Assembly (NCBI GenBank): GCA_964653145.1
Contig: CAZZCG010000002.1
Span: forward strand, 1-64,000
Length of the DNA stretch: 64,000 nt
DNA from: Pseudocalidococcus sp964653145
GTDB taxonomy: Bacteria; Cyanobacteriota; Cyanobacteriia; Thermosynechococcales; Thermosynechococcaceae
Direction of reading: 5' to 3'
Shown here: piece by piece, positions 34,747-42,412 of the stretch
Position numbering within the stretch: position 1 is the first letter of the stretch
Layout: each line of letters begins with the position of its first letter
Program-made: the position numbers and the translations under genes
Notes under the pieces: generated by a model
Told to the model about the DNA's origin: nothing
Databases searched by the model: none
Seen by the model: the letters and a program-made list of their open reading frames with translations, nothing else

Positions 34747-35340
34747 GTGAAAACAATTGCAGTTGTCAGTCGTAAGGGAGGAGTGGGTAAATCCACCTTG
34801 ACCATGAATATCAGCGTTGTTTTAGGTGATAGCGTCATTCTCGACACGGATCCCCAGGCCAGTTGTGCAGACTGGAGTGACCGCCGTAATCAACAGCCTC
34901 CCTCTGTAATAACTACCCCCGCTGGACGAGTAAAGACTGCGCTTAAGCAGCAAGCCACAAACTGGATCCTCATAGATACCCAACCCAGTGCCGAAGCAAG
35001 TTTGATTGAAATTGCTCAGGCCGCTGATATCTGCGTGATTGTTCTCCGCCCCGGCCAATTAGAGTTGGATGCGTTAGGTGCGACCCTCGCTGCAATTAAT
35101 GCCGTCAGCGCCAAAGCTGTATTTTGTATTAACCAAGCTCACCCGCAAGCTCACTTAGAACAACTGGTTACAGGATTATCTGAGCATTTTCCAGTGGGGC
35201 CCATTATCCGTAGCCGCGCTGACTATCCTGCAGCGGTCAGTGAAGGCTTAGCTGTTAATGAATGGAACCCAGATGGCAAAGCTGCCCTTGAAGTTATTGC
35301 CTATACCAACTGGTTAACGGAGCAACTCAACCATGCCTAG
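34747..35340 (+). CDS. parA: ParA-family partition ATPase
   Basis: A 197-residue small ParA/Soj-type ATPase from GTG 34747, with GAGAGGTTGAG just upstream. The deviant Walker A RKGGVGKSTL (residues 9-18) has the signature lysine, Walker A' is ILDTDPQASC, and Walker B is WILIDTQP. It would position or segregate DNA together with the ParB encoded next; the stop overlaps the parB start by 8 bp. It lacks the N-terminal HTH of type Ia plasmid ParA, so it is the short type found on many plasmids and integrative elements. Confidence 0.92.
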   Translation: MKTIAVVSRKGGVGKSTLTMNISVVLGDSVILDTDPQASCADWSDRRNQQPPSVITTPAGRVKTALKQQATNWILIDTQPSAEASLIEIAQAADICVIVLRPGQLELDALGATLAAINAVSAKAVFCINQAHPQAHLEQLVTGLSEHFPVGPIIRSRADYPAAVSEGLAVNEWNPDGKAALEVIAYTNWLTEQLNHA

Positions 35341-36094
35341 ACCATCGAAAAAAGCAGAATTTAACTTTGATCGGTTGAACCAACGCGCAACATCGGAGTT
35401 TATTCCTGTCACAGCGCCCGCCCCCGAACTTCTCGCAACCTATGTACCCCTAAATGCCATTCTGCCCAGGCCTGGAGGTGATACACGTCCAATCAACAGT
35501 AAGCATGTTGCCGCCCTCATAGAATCAATTGCAATTTTGGGACTTATCACCCCGCTGGCTGTAGATCAGGAAGGCCAACTTTTGGCCGGTGGACATCGTC
35601 TTGCTGCACTACAAGCCCTAGCAACGGATCAACCCGAGCTGTTTAGTACTCTTTTCCCCAATGGTGTTCCTGTCCACGTCATCCCCATTAACGCTTCAAC
35701 TGACTCAGTTAACGCCCTCCAGATTGAAGTGGAAGAAAATACTCAACGCCGTAACTTCACCGCCACCGAAATTCGAGAAGCCGCCAAGCGATTAGAAGCC
35801 GTTGGTTATGAGCGATTACGCGGCCGGCCTAAACCTGGGCAAAAATCCCTAAAGCGAGAACTGGCCAGTGTTTTTCGCCTCAGTGAAGACCGGATTCAGC
35901 GTATTCTCAACCAAACTCAACCAAAAGGTAGGCGTACACCTATCTTTTCCGTAGATACGGCTCTGAGTTGCCTAGAGCAATGGATTGATGAGTTGAGTGT
36001 GCAGGAAGAACCGGAATGGGTCAAGACAAGAAATCAAATGAGTCGGCTGTACAAACAGTTAAAGCAGCTCAATAACCTTAAAGACGCTGGCTGA
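35333..36094 (+). CDS. parB: ParB-like partition protein
   Basis: A 253-residue protein. The ParB/Srx-type N-terminal domain has DTRPINSKHVAALIESIAIL, LITPLAVDQEGQLLAGGHRL and the arginine patch EVEENTQRRNFTATE. A helix-turn-helix region follows (KRELASVFRLSEDRIQRILN, about residues 180-205). It overlaps parA by 8 bp. It would load on a parS-like site and stimulate ParA. Together the two genes indicate that this DNA is, or derives from, a plasmid or a self-maintaining island. Confidence 0.88.
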   Translation: MPRPSKKAEFNFDRLNQRATSEFIPVTAPAPELLATYVPLNAILPRPGGDTRPINSKHVAALIESIAILGLITPLAVDQEGQLLAGGHRLAALQALATDQPELFSTLFPNGVPVHVIPINASTDSVNALQIEVEENTQRRNFTATEIREAAKRLEAVGYERLRGRPKPGQKSLKRELASVFRLSEDRIQRILNQTQPKGRRTPIFSVDTALSCLEQWIDELSVQEEPEWVKTRNQMSRLYKQLKQLNNLKDAG

Positions 36095-36189
36095 TTGTCA
36101 ATTTGAGATCCGAGCAATGAGGAAGATACTGACCTAGCCTGAAAAAAGTGGGCATATCCTAAGAGTCAACCCAAAAGGAGACTGTCCCC

Positions 36190-36447
36190 ATGGCTCAAAA
36201 ACCGAGACCAATACGCCCGAGCAAAAAGCGGAGGCGGTATCAATTCTCAAGCAGTCAGGCAAACCCGTGAGCCAAGTGGCCCAGGAACTGGGATTAACTG
36301 AAAGCGCCCTGCGCAAATGGGTGAGCCAAGGGCCATTGACCAAGGAACAGCAGCCAGGTGGGTTGACCACATAGGACGTGCGGAACTGACCGCCCTGCGC
36401 AAAGAGCTGAAACGGGTGCAGATGGAGCGTGACTTTTTAAAAAAGGG
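36190..36447 (+). pseudogene. IS3-family OrfA remnant, frameshifted
   Basis: Pieces of an IS3-type OrfA are visible: PEQKAEAVSILKQSGKPVSQ then VAQELGLTESALRKWVSQ in one frame and ELTALRKELKRVQMERDFLK in another. The first is the helix-turn-helix, the second the leucine-zipper-like end. The frame also differs from that of the ATG at 36190. At about 36447 it joins OrfB sequence that runs in the opposite direction. Confidence 0.78.
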
Positions 36448-36690
36448 TGATATCGGCAACCCAAGCCTGGTCAGGAGCTTCGGCACTAAAGTGACGGGCT
36501 AATCGATTCTTGGCAATGGGTAGCGAATGGCTGGAATCCGTCGTGGCTTTGAATTTCTGCCGTAGCTGAGCATTAATCCCCAGTTTGGTCATTAATCTCA
36601 TGACCCGTTGACGGCTAATCCGGATCCTTGCGCAGATAGTGCCGCCTAGATTCTCGGCGAGCCATAAGTTTGATGACTGTCTTGGTGTAT
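36448..36690 (-). pseudogene. IS3-family OrfB remnant, inverted relative to OrfA
   Basis: On the minus strand the translation includes IHQDSHQTYGSPRI, then in another frame SRQRVMRLMTKLGINAQLRQ KFKATTDS, NRLARHF and SAEAPDQAWVADIT. These are the N-terminal part of an IS3 OrfB up to the first catalytic Asp; the rest of the DDE domain is missing. The opposite orientation to OrfA implies an inversion or two insertions. Confidence 0.75.
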
Positions 36691-36691
36691 C

Positions 36692-37399
36692 TCAGTGTAT
36701 CTCACTGAGGATAGGTTCATCTTTGCTCAACAGCAACACGGGGAGAACCAGATAGGCACAGCGCCGACTCCCAACAATAAGGTGTTCTGTGCGCTCTACT
36801 GTCACCCCATCACCCAAGACCGCTTGAAAGACTGCTAGTTCTTGAGCACACAGCCCAGTACAGGTCGTAGCCACAGCACAAATTGGACAATGCTTTTCTA
36901 CGAGTAACATTGAGCCATCGGGCTGGGATATAACCTCAGCCATATAGCCCTCTTCTGTACGCAGCGCTGCTAGCATCTGAGTCCGCTCTTGCCAAGTGGC
37001 ACACTTAGCCATGCGGTTTTTATAAGCGATTGTTTGTTGCTGGGTTCTTACCTCTAACAACTGGTTGAGTCCCTCTTCTCCAAACGTAGCAGTGAGGGAC
37101 TGAATCAGGCTCAAGGTAAGTTCTGCATAACCTTCTGGAAAAAATTGATTCGCCTCTGGCGTAAGACACCACAACTTAGCGGGTCGTCCCATCGGCCGGG
37201 CAGCTTCTCGATAAGTGACGACTCCCTCATCCTGCAGGGCATAGAGGTGCTGACGAACTGCCATCGCTGAAATGTTTATATATTCCGCCAGCGCTTGCGC
37301 GTCCAACTCTCCCAACTCCTTCAGACGGTAGATAATCGCCCTGCGAGTGCGTGGAGTATCCGTATTGCGATGGGATGGAGACGAGGATGCGTTAGCCAT
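36692..37399 (-). CDS. Cysteine-containing winged-helix regulator (SufR/DeoR-like)
   Basis: A 235-residue protein. An N-terminal winged helix (about 18-75, LAEYINISAMAVRQHLYALQ) is followed by a C-terminal domain with Cys171, Cys174, Cys180, Cys184 and Cys214 (HCPICAVATTCTGLCAQEL, GSRRCAYLV). This family, related to SufR, is thought to bind Fe-S or metal through these cysteines and to repress target genes. It is divergent from the SDR-MFS operon with about 100 bp between them and probably controls it, by the usual logic of divergent regulators. It ends next to the IS3 remnant but seems complete. Confidence 0.85.
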   Translation of the reverse strand: MANASSSPSHRNTDTPRTRRAIIYRLKELGELDAQALAEYINISAMAVRQHLYALQDEGVVTYREAARPMGRPAKLWCLTPEANQFFPEGYAELTLSLIQSLTATFGEEGLNQLLEVRTQQQTIAYKNRMAKCATWQERTQMLAALRTEEGYMAEVISQPDGSMLLVEKHCPICAVATTCTGLCAQELAVFQAVLGDGVTVERTEHLIVGSRRCAYLVLPVLLLSKDEPILSEIH

Positions 37400-37421
37400 A
37401 GAGACATTCTAAAGTCTTTTC

Positions 37422-37479
37422 TTGACAAAGTTAAGGACGGATGACTACGCTAGTTTATAAAGTATTTTCTTTATAAAGT
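37422..37479 (+). promoter_or_regulatory. Divergent promoter region with paired TTTATAAAG sites
   Basis: A -35-like TTGACA at 37422-37427 points towards the SDR gene. Downstream, TTTATAAAG occurs twice, at 37454-37462 and 37470-37478; the second is a perfect palindrome CTTTATAAAG (37469-37478) and the first is one base short. Copies 16 bp apart, before the SDR start, are good candidates for the binding sites of the divergent regulator. Confidence 0.5.
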
Positions 37480-37503
37480 TGTTTGGGCTTGAGGAGATTC
37501 ACA

Positions 37504-38220
37504 GTGAATCTTTTAATTGTGGGCGCTAGTCGAGGCTTGGGAGCAGCGTTTGCTCAGGGATTACCTAACTCAGGCGATACCGTTTGGATGGTTTCGCGAC
37601 AGAAACCTCAATTTCCAAACCCAGACGATGAGGTTCACCGCATCTGGATTGAAGCGGATGTGGCAGCCTCTGATGGGGTATCACGGATTGTTGCTGCCCT
37701 TAAAGACCAGGCTATTGATGGTTTGATTTATAACGTCGGCATTTGGGAAGCCACAGCGTTCAGCCAAACCTATCGGTTTGAGGAGATAAGCCCCCTGGAA
37801 CACCAGCGTATTTTGCAGGTCAATTTAGGAGCCGCAATTAATTGTATTCAGGCCATCCTTCCCCATCTGCGCGGTAGCCGTAAAGCCACGGTAATACTCA
37901 TTAGTTCGATCAGTGGTGTCGAGAATGTCGGTTCCCCAGAAGTGGGCTATGTGGCATCCAAATTTGGCCTGCGGGGAGTGGCCCATGCGCTCCGTGAGAA
38001 TTTGCGTTCTGAAGGCATTGCTGTTAGCTGCATTAACCCTGGCATGATTGCAAGTGAAATTCCTTACGAGAAGGGGATAGAGGCTGCGTTGGAAGCATTC
38101 TCTAACTCCCAACTTCCAGTACAGGACGTGGTGGCAATAGTTCGCTGTATTTTATCCCTTTCACCAGCCGCCTGCGTCAAAGAGGTTCATATGCCTGCCC
38201 TTGCAGATACTTGGGCCTAA
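37504..38220 (+). CDS. Short-chain dehydrogenase/reductase
   Basis: A 238-residue SDR. The Rossmann glycine motif is VGASRGLGAAF (residues 5-15), followed by the NVG variant of the NAG motif (IYNVGIW). The catalytic set is Ser in ISSISG and YVASKFG (YxxxK) near residues 140-160, then INPGMI. It would oxidise or reduce an unidentified substrate with NAD(P)H. GTG 37504 is chosen because GAGGAG lies 7 bases upstream. It is followed by the MFS gene 20 bp away, so the two are one operon. Confidence 0.92.
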   Translation: MNLLIVGASRGLGAAFAQGLPNSGDTVWMVSRQKPQFPNPDDEVHRIWIEADVAASDGVSRIVAALKDQAIDGLIYNVGIWEATAFSQTYRFEEISPLEHQRILQVNLGAAINCIQAILPHLRGSRKATVILISSISGVENVGSPEVGYVASKFGLRGVAHALRENLRSEGIAVSCINPGMIASEIPYEKGIEAALEAFSNSQLPVQDVVAIVRCILSLSPAACVKEVHMPALADTWA

Positions 38221-38240
38221 GCAGGCGAGGAACCATTGCT

Positions 38241-39491
38241 ATGGGACTTTTACGGTTGCCTGCTCTCCATCCTCAAGTCTGGATTTTAGTCACGGGGCGT
38301 TTCATGTCCCAAATCGGCACGGGCATTGTGATGTTCTATGTGCCTCTTTACTTCGTAAACCAGGCTGGACTCTCGGCTATAGCGGTGGGAGGGGCATTAA
38401 GTAGTGCAGCGATTGCCAGTATTCTCGGCTATTTTCTCGCTGGTACTCTAGTGGATACTCCTGGTTGGGGGCGGCGGCGTACCCTGATAGCTGCCTGCAG
38501 CCTCTCCATCCTGGCAGATGGGGTCTTTCTAGTAGGCCATAGTTTGCCGCTGCTGATTCTGGCAAATCTACTGCTAGGTCTTGGGGATAGCCTCTACTGG
38601 CCAGCCTCCGGAGCTGCAATTGCAGACCTAACTCAAGGGCAGGAACGAGATACGGCCTTTGCCATATCTGGACTGGCGGATTCCCTGGCTACTGGTCTGG
38701 GCATCGTCATCGGTGGATTGCTCATCACCATCCAAGGCTCCTACACAATATTGTTCTGGTTTGACGGACTCACCTTTCTGGCTTTTTTAATTGTCCTGAC
38801 TTTATATGTTGAAGACAGTCGACCCAGGGTAGGAGGGACGGAGAGGAAAACAACACTGGGGATTTGGTGGAGTGCAATTACAAATCCTCGGTTTGCAGTG
38901 TTTGCTATCGCAAATATCCTCTTCACCACCTACATGAACTGGATGGAGAGTACCTTGCCACTTTATTTCACTCGCTATGCTAGTCCTGAGGGACAGGGGT
39001 TTACCTCCGAAATAGTAGGACTAATGTTTTCTGGATATGTCCTATTCGTTGCACTAGCTCAGTTACCTGTCGTGCAACGCCTAAGTAACGTTAACCGAGT
39101 TGATGTGTTGCGGCTTTCAATGTTGCTGTGGGGAGGTGGCTTCGGGTTAGTTGCCGCCTTAGGTCTTGTCCCCACTGGTCAGACAGCCTTGGCTACCGGA
39201 GCATTAGGCACACTAGCCATGGCCAACATTACCTACAATCCTTTCTCGGTTGCTTGGGTCAGTGATCTCGCTCGTTCCCATACACGCGGAGTCTATCTCT
39301 CCTTGAATGCCCAATGTTGGTCTATCGGCTATTTGGCAGGGCCAGTCATTGGCGGATGGGCGATTGATCAATCCTCTGCGGTTGCCCGAAATTTCTGGTT
39401 TGCCGCCTGCTTAAGTACAGGCATTGGATTCTTGGTGCTTACGGGACTAAAGTGTTGCATAACTCATAAGCCACACCTTGGGAGTTCATAA
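38241..39491 (+). CDS. MFS transporter (drug/metabolite exporter type)
   Basis: A 416-residue membrane protein from ATG 38241 with a GAGGA-type ribosome-binding site. About 12 hydrophobic segments alternate with charged loops. The first loop has the MFS motif A-like DTPGWGRRRTLIAA (GxxxDRxGRR variant) near residue 75. It resembles multidrug or metabolite exporters; the substrate is unknown. Co-transcription with the SDR suggests export or modification of the same compound, under the divergent cysteine-type regulator. A hairpin at 39490-39510 follows the stop codon. Confidence 0.88.
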   Translation: MGLLRLPALHPQVWILVTGRFMSQIGTGIVMFYVPLYFVNQAGLSAIAVGGALSSAAIASILGYFLAGTLVDTPGWGRRRTLIAACSLSILADGVFLVGHSLPLLILANLLLGLGDSLYWPASGAAIADLTQGQERDTAFAISGLADSLATGLGIVIGGLLITIQGSYTILFWFDGLTFLAFLIVLTLYVEDSRPRVGGTERKTTLGIWWSAITNPRFAVFAIANILFTTYMNWMESTLPLYFTRYASPEGQGFTSEIVGLMFSGYVLFVALAQLPVVQRLSNVNRVDVLRLSMLLWGGGFGLVAALGLVPTGQTALATGALGTLAMANITYNPFSVAWVSDLARSHTRGVYLSLNAQCWSIGYLAGPVIGGWAIDQSSAVARNFWFAACLSTGIGFLVLTGLKCCITHKPHLGSS

Positions 39492-39510
39492 AAATCTTCA
39501 AAGATTTTTT
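39490..39510 (+). terminator. Rho-independent-like terminator after the MFS gene
   Basis: AAAAATCTT (39490-39498) pairs with AAGATTTTT (39501-39509) around a 2-3 base turn, followed by T. The stem is AT-rich and therefore weak, but it sits directly at the MFS stop codon. Confidence 0.5.
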
Positions 39511-39541
39511 AATCCCTTGATGTCAAGGCTGGAGTTGGATT

Positions 39542-39557
39542 TACACCTAAAGGTGTA
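39542..39557. promoter_or_regulatory. Palindrome TACACCT-AA-AGGTGTA upstream of umuD
   Basis: A perfect 7-bp inverted repeat with a 2-bp spacer, 163 bp before the umuD start and 50 bp after the MFS stop codon. It looks like a protein-binding operator. It does not match a LexA consensus that I can confirm. Confidence 0.4.
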
Positions 39558-39618
39558 GTTCGGGATTGATTTCATGTCATCAGTGAGATGTGGATACTTG
39601 TTTGAGATTTGCAAACAC

Positions 39619-39641
39619 ATAGTATTGGGCAACACTATAAT
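39619..39641 (+). promoter_or_regulatory. Candidate umuD promoter with overlapping inverted repeat
   Basis: TATAAT at 39636-39641 is a consensus -10 element 79 bp before umuD. It overlaps the near-palindrome ATAGTATT-GGGC-AACACTAT (39619-39638), 7 of 8 positions matching, which could be an operator that blocks the promoter. No well-spaced -35 element was found. Control by LexA or another SOS repressor is inference. Confidence 0.45.
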
Positions 39642-39719
39642 TCCCCGATGTTTGGTGCAATACAAAAAAGTCCTAGCTTAAGCTTTAGGATTAGAGATAT
39701 TGAATTTCGTACATTAATT

Positions 39720-40286
39720 ATGAAAGGTGGCGCACGACCAGGGGCAGGACGACCGAAAGGGACGGGGAAGTATGGTGAACCCACCCAGGCGATTCGCCTA
39801 CCTCTAAGTGTGATTGAACGGATTCCTCAGCTACTGGAACAGCAGGGGTTAGAACAGAGAACAACACTACATCAGCTCTATCGCCCTCAGTTGGGGCCTG
39901 CGTTACCCTTACCCCTCTATCAAATGCCAGTCTCGGCCGGATTTCCTTCACCGGCTGATGACTATATTGAGCAACGACTCGACCTCAACCGCCATCTCAT
40001 CAAAAATCCCGCTGCCACCTTTATGGCCAGGGTATCCGGGGACTCGATGATTGGGGTCGGCATCCACGACGGGGATGTGATTATTGTGGATCGTTCGCTG
40101 GAACCCAAGGATGGTCAGATTGTGATTGCGGTGTTGAATGGGGAGTTAACCGTCAAGCGACTAAAACACAAGCGGAAACGTCTGTTTCTCCAGGCAGAAA
40201 ACCCCAACTACCCGGATATAGAAATCACCGATGCCAGTGCGTTTCAAGTCTGGGGAGTCGTGACGAATGTCATTCATGCGCTATGA
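39720..40286 (+). CDS. umuD: UmuD-like self-cleaving S24 protease subunit of Pol V
   Basis: A 188-residue protein from ATG 39720. After a basic N-terminus (GGARPGAGRPKGTGKYG) typical of cyanobacterial UmuD, the cleavage site is Ala73-Gly74 (MPVSAGFPSP). The catalytic dyad is Ser109 (VSGDSM) and Lys146 (GELTVKRL). On RecA filament contact it would cleave itself to UmuD', which activates the error-prone polymerase UmuC. umuC lies 680 bp downstream, but a TA pair has been inserted between them. The start upstream at 39609 is rejected because it lies before the likely promoter. Confidence 0.92.
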   Translation: MKGGARPGAGRPKGTGKYGEPTQAIRLPLSVIERIPQLLEQQGLEQRTTLHQLYRPQLGPALPLPLYQMPVSAGFPSPADDYIEQRLDLNRHLIKNPAATFMARVSGDSMIGVGIHDGDVIIVDRSLEPKDGQIVIAVLNGELTVKRLKHKRKRLFLQAENPNYPDIEITDASAFQVWGVVTNVIHAL

Positions 40287-40327
40287 ATTGAGCAGAATGC
40301 ACCAGAGCGATAAAGGTCTATACCGCA

Positions 40328-40552
40328 ATGAGCCAGATTACCGTTCGCCCAGAAATAGCCCAGGCTTATCAGGCTGCCTCTGTATCTCAGCAGGAGCAAA
40401 TTCAGGTTTTACTGACGCTACTCCTTGAACAACCTCAAGAAGAAAGCTCCCAGCTTCTCCTGAACCTTATGGATTACCTCAGTGACCAAGCGGCTGCACG
40501 GGGCCTAACGCCCGAGATATTAGCTGAGATACTCGCCGAGCCAGACGCATGA
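40328..40552 (+). CDS. Putative antitoxin of the PIN toxin, inside umuDC
   Basis: A 74-residue helical, acidic protein (QEQIQVLLTLLLEQPQEESS, EILAEILAEPDA). The stop codon overlaps the start of the PIN gene by four bases (ATGA), the standard antitoxin-toxin layout. It lies 41 bp after umuD. I do not recognise a named family; the antitoxin call depends on size, composition and position. Confidence 0.7.
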   Translation: MSQITVRPEIAQAYQAASVSQQEQIQVLLTLLLEQPQEESSQLLLNLMDYLSDQAAARGLTPEILAEILAEPDA

Positions 40553-40965
40553 GTTCAAAGCGTTTTGTTGTTGATTGCAACATTCTGGTCAGTGCTGCCT
40601 TGTCAAAGGTCAGTGTCTCTCGCCAAGGTTTGAATAAGGTCATTCAGGCAGGGACTCTCTTGTTCTCCCAGGCCACGCTCATAGAATTAGAGTTGGTTTT
40701 AAGTCGTCCAAAGTTTAAGCGTTACATTACCCCATTGGAACGCCAGTTATTTATCTTCCAATTAGTCCAGATGGCTGAGATGGTCACAACTAACTGTCAG
40801 ATTCAGGCCTGTTCAGACCCCAAGGACGATATGTATCTTGAACTGGCCGTAAGCGGGCAAGCAACCCTAATTTTGACTGGAGACCGTGCCCTACTAACCC
40901 TTAACCCCTATCAAGGTATTCCAATCCTGACTCTAACCCAATGGCTGGGGTCAAGAGAGGCGTAG
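40549..40965 (+). CDS. PIN-family toxin (COG1569-type) between umuD and umuC
   Basis: A 138-residue PIN-domain protein with acidic residues in VVDCNILVSA (Asp near residue 9), TLIELELVLSRPKF and DPKDDMYLELA, and the strand LILTGDRALL. This arrangement is that of the 'putative toxin-antitoxin system toxin component, PIN family' group. It would cleave RNA. Its stop codon is directly adjacent to the umuC start (40965/40966), so toxin and polymerase would be made from one mRNA. Confidence 0.85.
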   Translation: MSSKRFVVDCNILVSAALSKVSVSRQGLNKVIQAGTLLFSQATLIELELVLSRPKFKRYITPLERQLFIFQLVQMAEMVTTNCQIQACSDPKDDMYLELAVSGQATLILTGDRALLTLNPYQGIPILTLTQWLGSREA

Positions 40966-42213
40966 ATGTTGGCCCTAGTGGACTGCAATAACTTCTATGT
41001 CTCCTGTGAACGGGTCTTTAACCCCAAGCTCCAGGGACAGCCCGTAGTTGTCTTATCCAATAACGATGGCTGTGTCGTAGCTCGCTCTCAGGAAGTTAAA
41101 GCCTTGGGTGTCCCAATGGGAGTTCCTGTTTTCAAAATCAAAGACCTTATCCCTCAACACAACATTCAGGTCTTTTCCAGTAACTATGCCCTCTATGGAG
41201 ATATGAGCCAGCGAGTGATGCAAACCCTAAATTACCTCTGTCCCAACCTAGAAGTGTATTCCATTGACGAAGCCTTCCTCGACTTTTCAGGCTTTCAATC
41301 TGACCCGTTGAAGCATGGGCAAGTAATCCGTCAAACTGTGCAGCAATGGACAGGCATCCCAGTCTCGATTGGTATTGCTTCAACCAAGGTTTTAGCCAAG
41401 GTAGCCAACAAGCTCGCTAAAAAAAGCAGTGGGGTTTGGGTATTGTCGCCATCGACAACCAACTCAGCATTGGCTAATCTACCTGTGGAGGATATTTGGG
41501 GTATCTCTAAGCGCTGGGGTCAACGCCTACGAGCTATCAACATCACGACCGCTGCCGAGTTACAAGTTGCCAACCTATCCATGATTCGCCAGAAATTTAA
41601 TGTCGTCATGGTGCGGATTGTCCGAGAGCTGCGGGGGGAATCCTGTTTACCTTTGGAATCTGTTATCAATCCGCAGCAAAGTTTAGTTGTCTCTCGCTCC
41701 TTTGGTCAGCCAGTGACCACCCTAACTGAACTGAAACAGGCTGTTGCGACCTATATCAGTCGAGCTGCTGAGAAACTTCGCAACAAAGACCTGACGACAA
41801 CCCATGTGACAGTATTTGCTCGAACCAATCGGTTTCAGGAGAACTATGAATCCCCAAGTGCAGGTTTGACGCTACTTAAGCCCAGCAATTACACGGGCAG
41901 ATTACTAGAGGTAGCTTTGCGCCTAACGGAGTCTATTTTTCAGCCAGGCCGAGCCTACAAAAAAGCTGGGGTTATTCTTCAAGGGTTAAGCCCAGGCCAG
42001 GCCGTTCAGCAAACCCTCTTTGATCCCCTGAGTGATGAGAAGCAGGACGCATTGATGACAACCCTTGACCAGATCAATCAGCGGTTTGGTCGAAATACCC
42101 TCCGCTACGGAGCAATGGGAGTCAAACAGCATTGGGCAATGCGATGCAGTCAACGCACACCTCAATACACAACGCAGTGGTCTGATTTACTCTGTGTCTC
42201 TGCCAAGACTTGA
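40966..42213 (+). CDS. umuC: UmuC, Y-family translesion DNA polymerase
   Basis: A 415-residue protein with Y-family palm motifs: ALVDCNNFYVSCERVF at the N-terminus (first catalytic Asp at residue 6), NDGCVVARS, and YSIDEAFLDFSG with the second acidic pair near residue 100. The helix-hairpin-helix region WGISKRWGQRL follows, then the little-finger domain and a C-terminal UmuC extension. Length matches bacterial UmuC. It copies damaged DNA with low fidelity together with UmuD'. It starts immediately after the PIN toxin stop codon. Confidence 0.95.
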   Translation: MLALVDCNNFYVSCERVFNPKLQGQPVVVLSNNDGCVVARSQEVKALGVPMGVPVFKIKDLIPQHNIQVFSSNYALYGDMSQRVMQTLNYLCPNLEVYSIDEAFLDFSGFQSDPLKHGQVIRQTVQQWTGIPVSIGIASTKVLAKVANKLAKKSSGVWVLSPSTTNSALANLPVEDIWGISKRWGQRLRAINITTAAELQVANLSMIRQKFNVVMVRIVRELRGESCLPLESVINPQQSLVVSRSFGQPVTTLTELKQAVATYISRAAEKLRNKDLTTTHVTVFARTNRFQENYESPSAGLTLLKPSNYTGRLLEVALRLTESIFQPGRAYKKAGVILQGLSPGQAVQQTLFDPLSDEKQDALMTTLDQINQRFGRNTLRYGAMGVKQHWAMRCSQRTPQYTTQWSDLLCVSAKT

Positions 42214-42237
42214 GTCATAAATCGCCACGATTACTAG

Positions 42238-42262
42238 CAAATTGTCGATAGCGTCAATTTGG
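42238..42262 (+). repeat. Dispersed repeat, copy 1
   Basis: CAAATTGTCGATAGCGTCAA then TTTGG. Each copy has AAATTG(C/T)C near the left and GCGTCAATTTG on the right, with inverted ends AAATTG/CAATTT. Other copies: 42381-42410 (inverted), 44584-44615 and 44656-44684. Confidence 0.7.
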
Positions 42263-42380
42263 CTTCATGGTCTTTCAAGATTTTGTTCCTGAATTACACC
42301 AATACGAAAATACACAAACTCAAAAATTCGTAAATTCATAAATACAAAATTTCGAGAATTTTTATTGATGCCAATTTGGT

Positions 42381-42410
42381 TTCTCAATTGACGTTGACGG
42401 CAATTTCAGC
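42381..42410 (-). repeat. Dispersed repeat, copy 2 (inverted)
   Basis: Complement reads GAAATTGCCGTCAACGTCAA then TTGAGAA, matching copy 4 with a few changes. It lies just beyond the 3' end of the helicase-like fragment and is in the opposite orientation to the other three copies. Confidence 0.65.
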
Positions 42411-42412
42411 AT

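Noticed and set aside
39542..39641. LexA/SOS box upstream of umuD
   Set aside because: Two palindromes are present, but neither matches a cyanobacterial LexA consensus well enough to name it; kept only as candidate operators.
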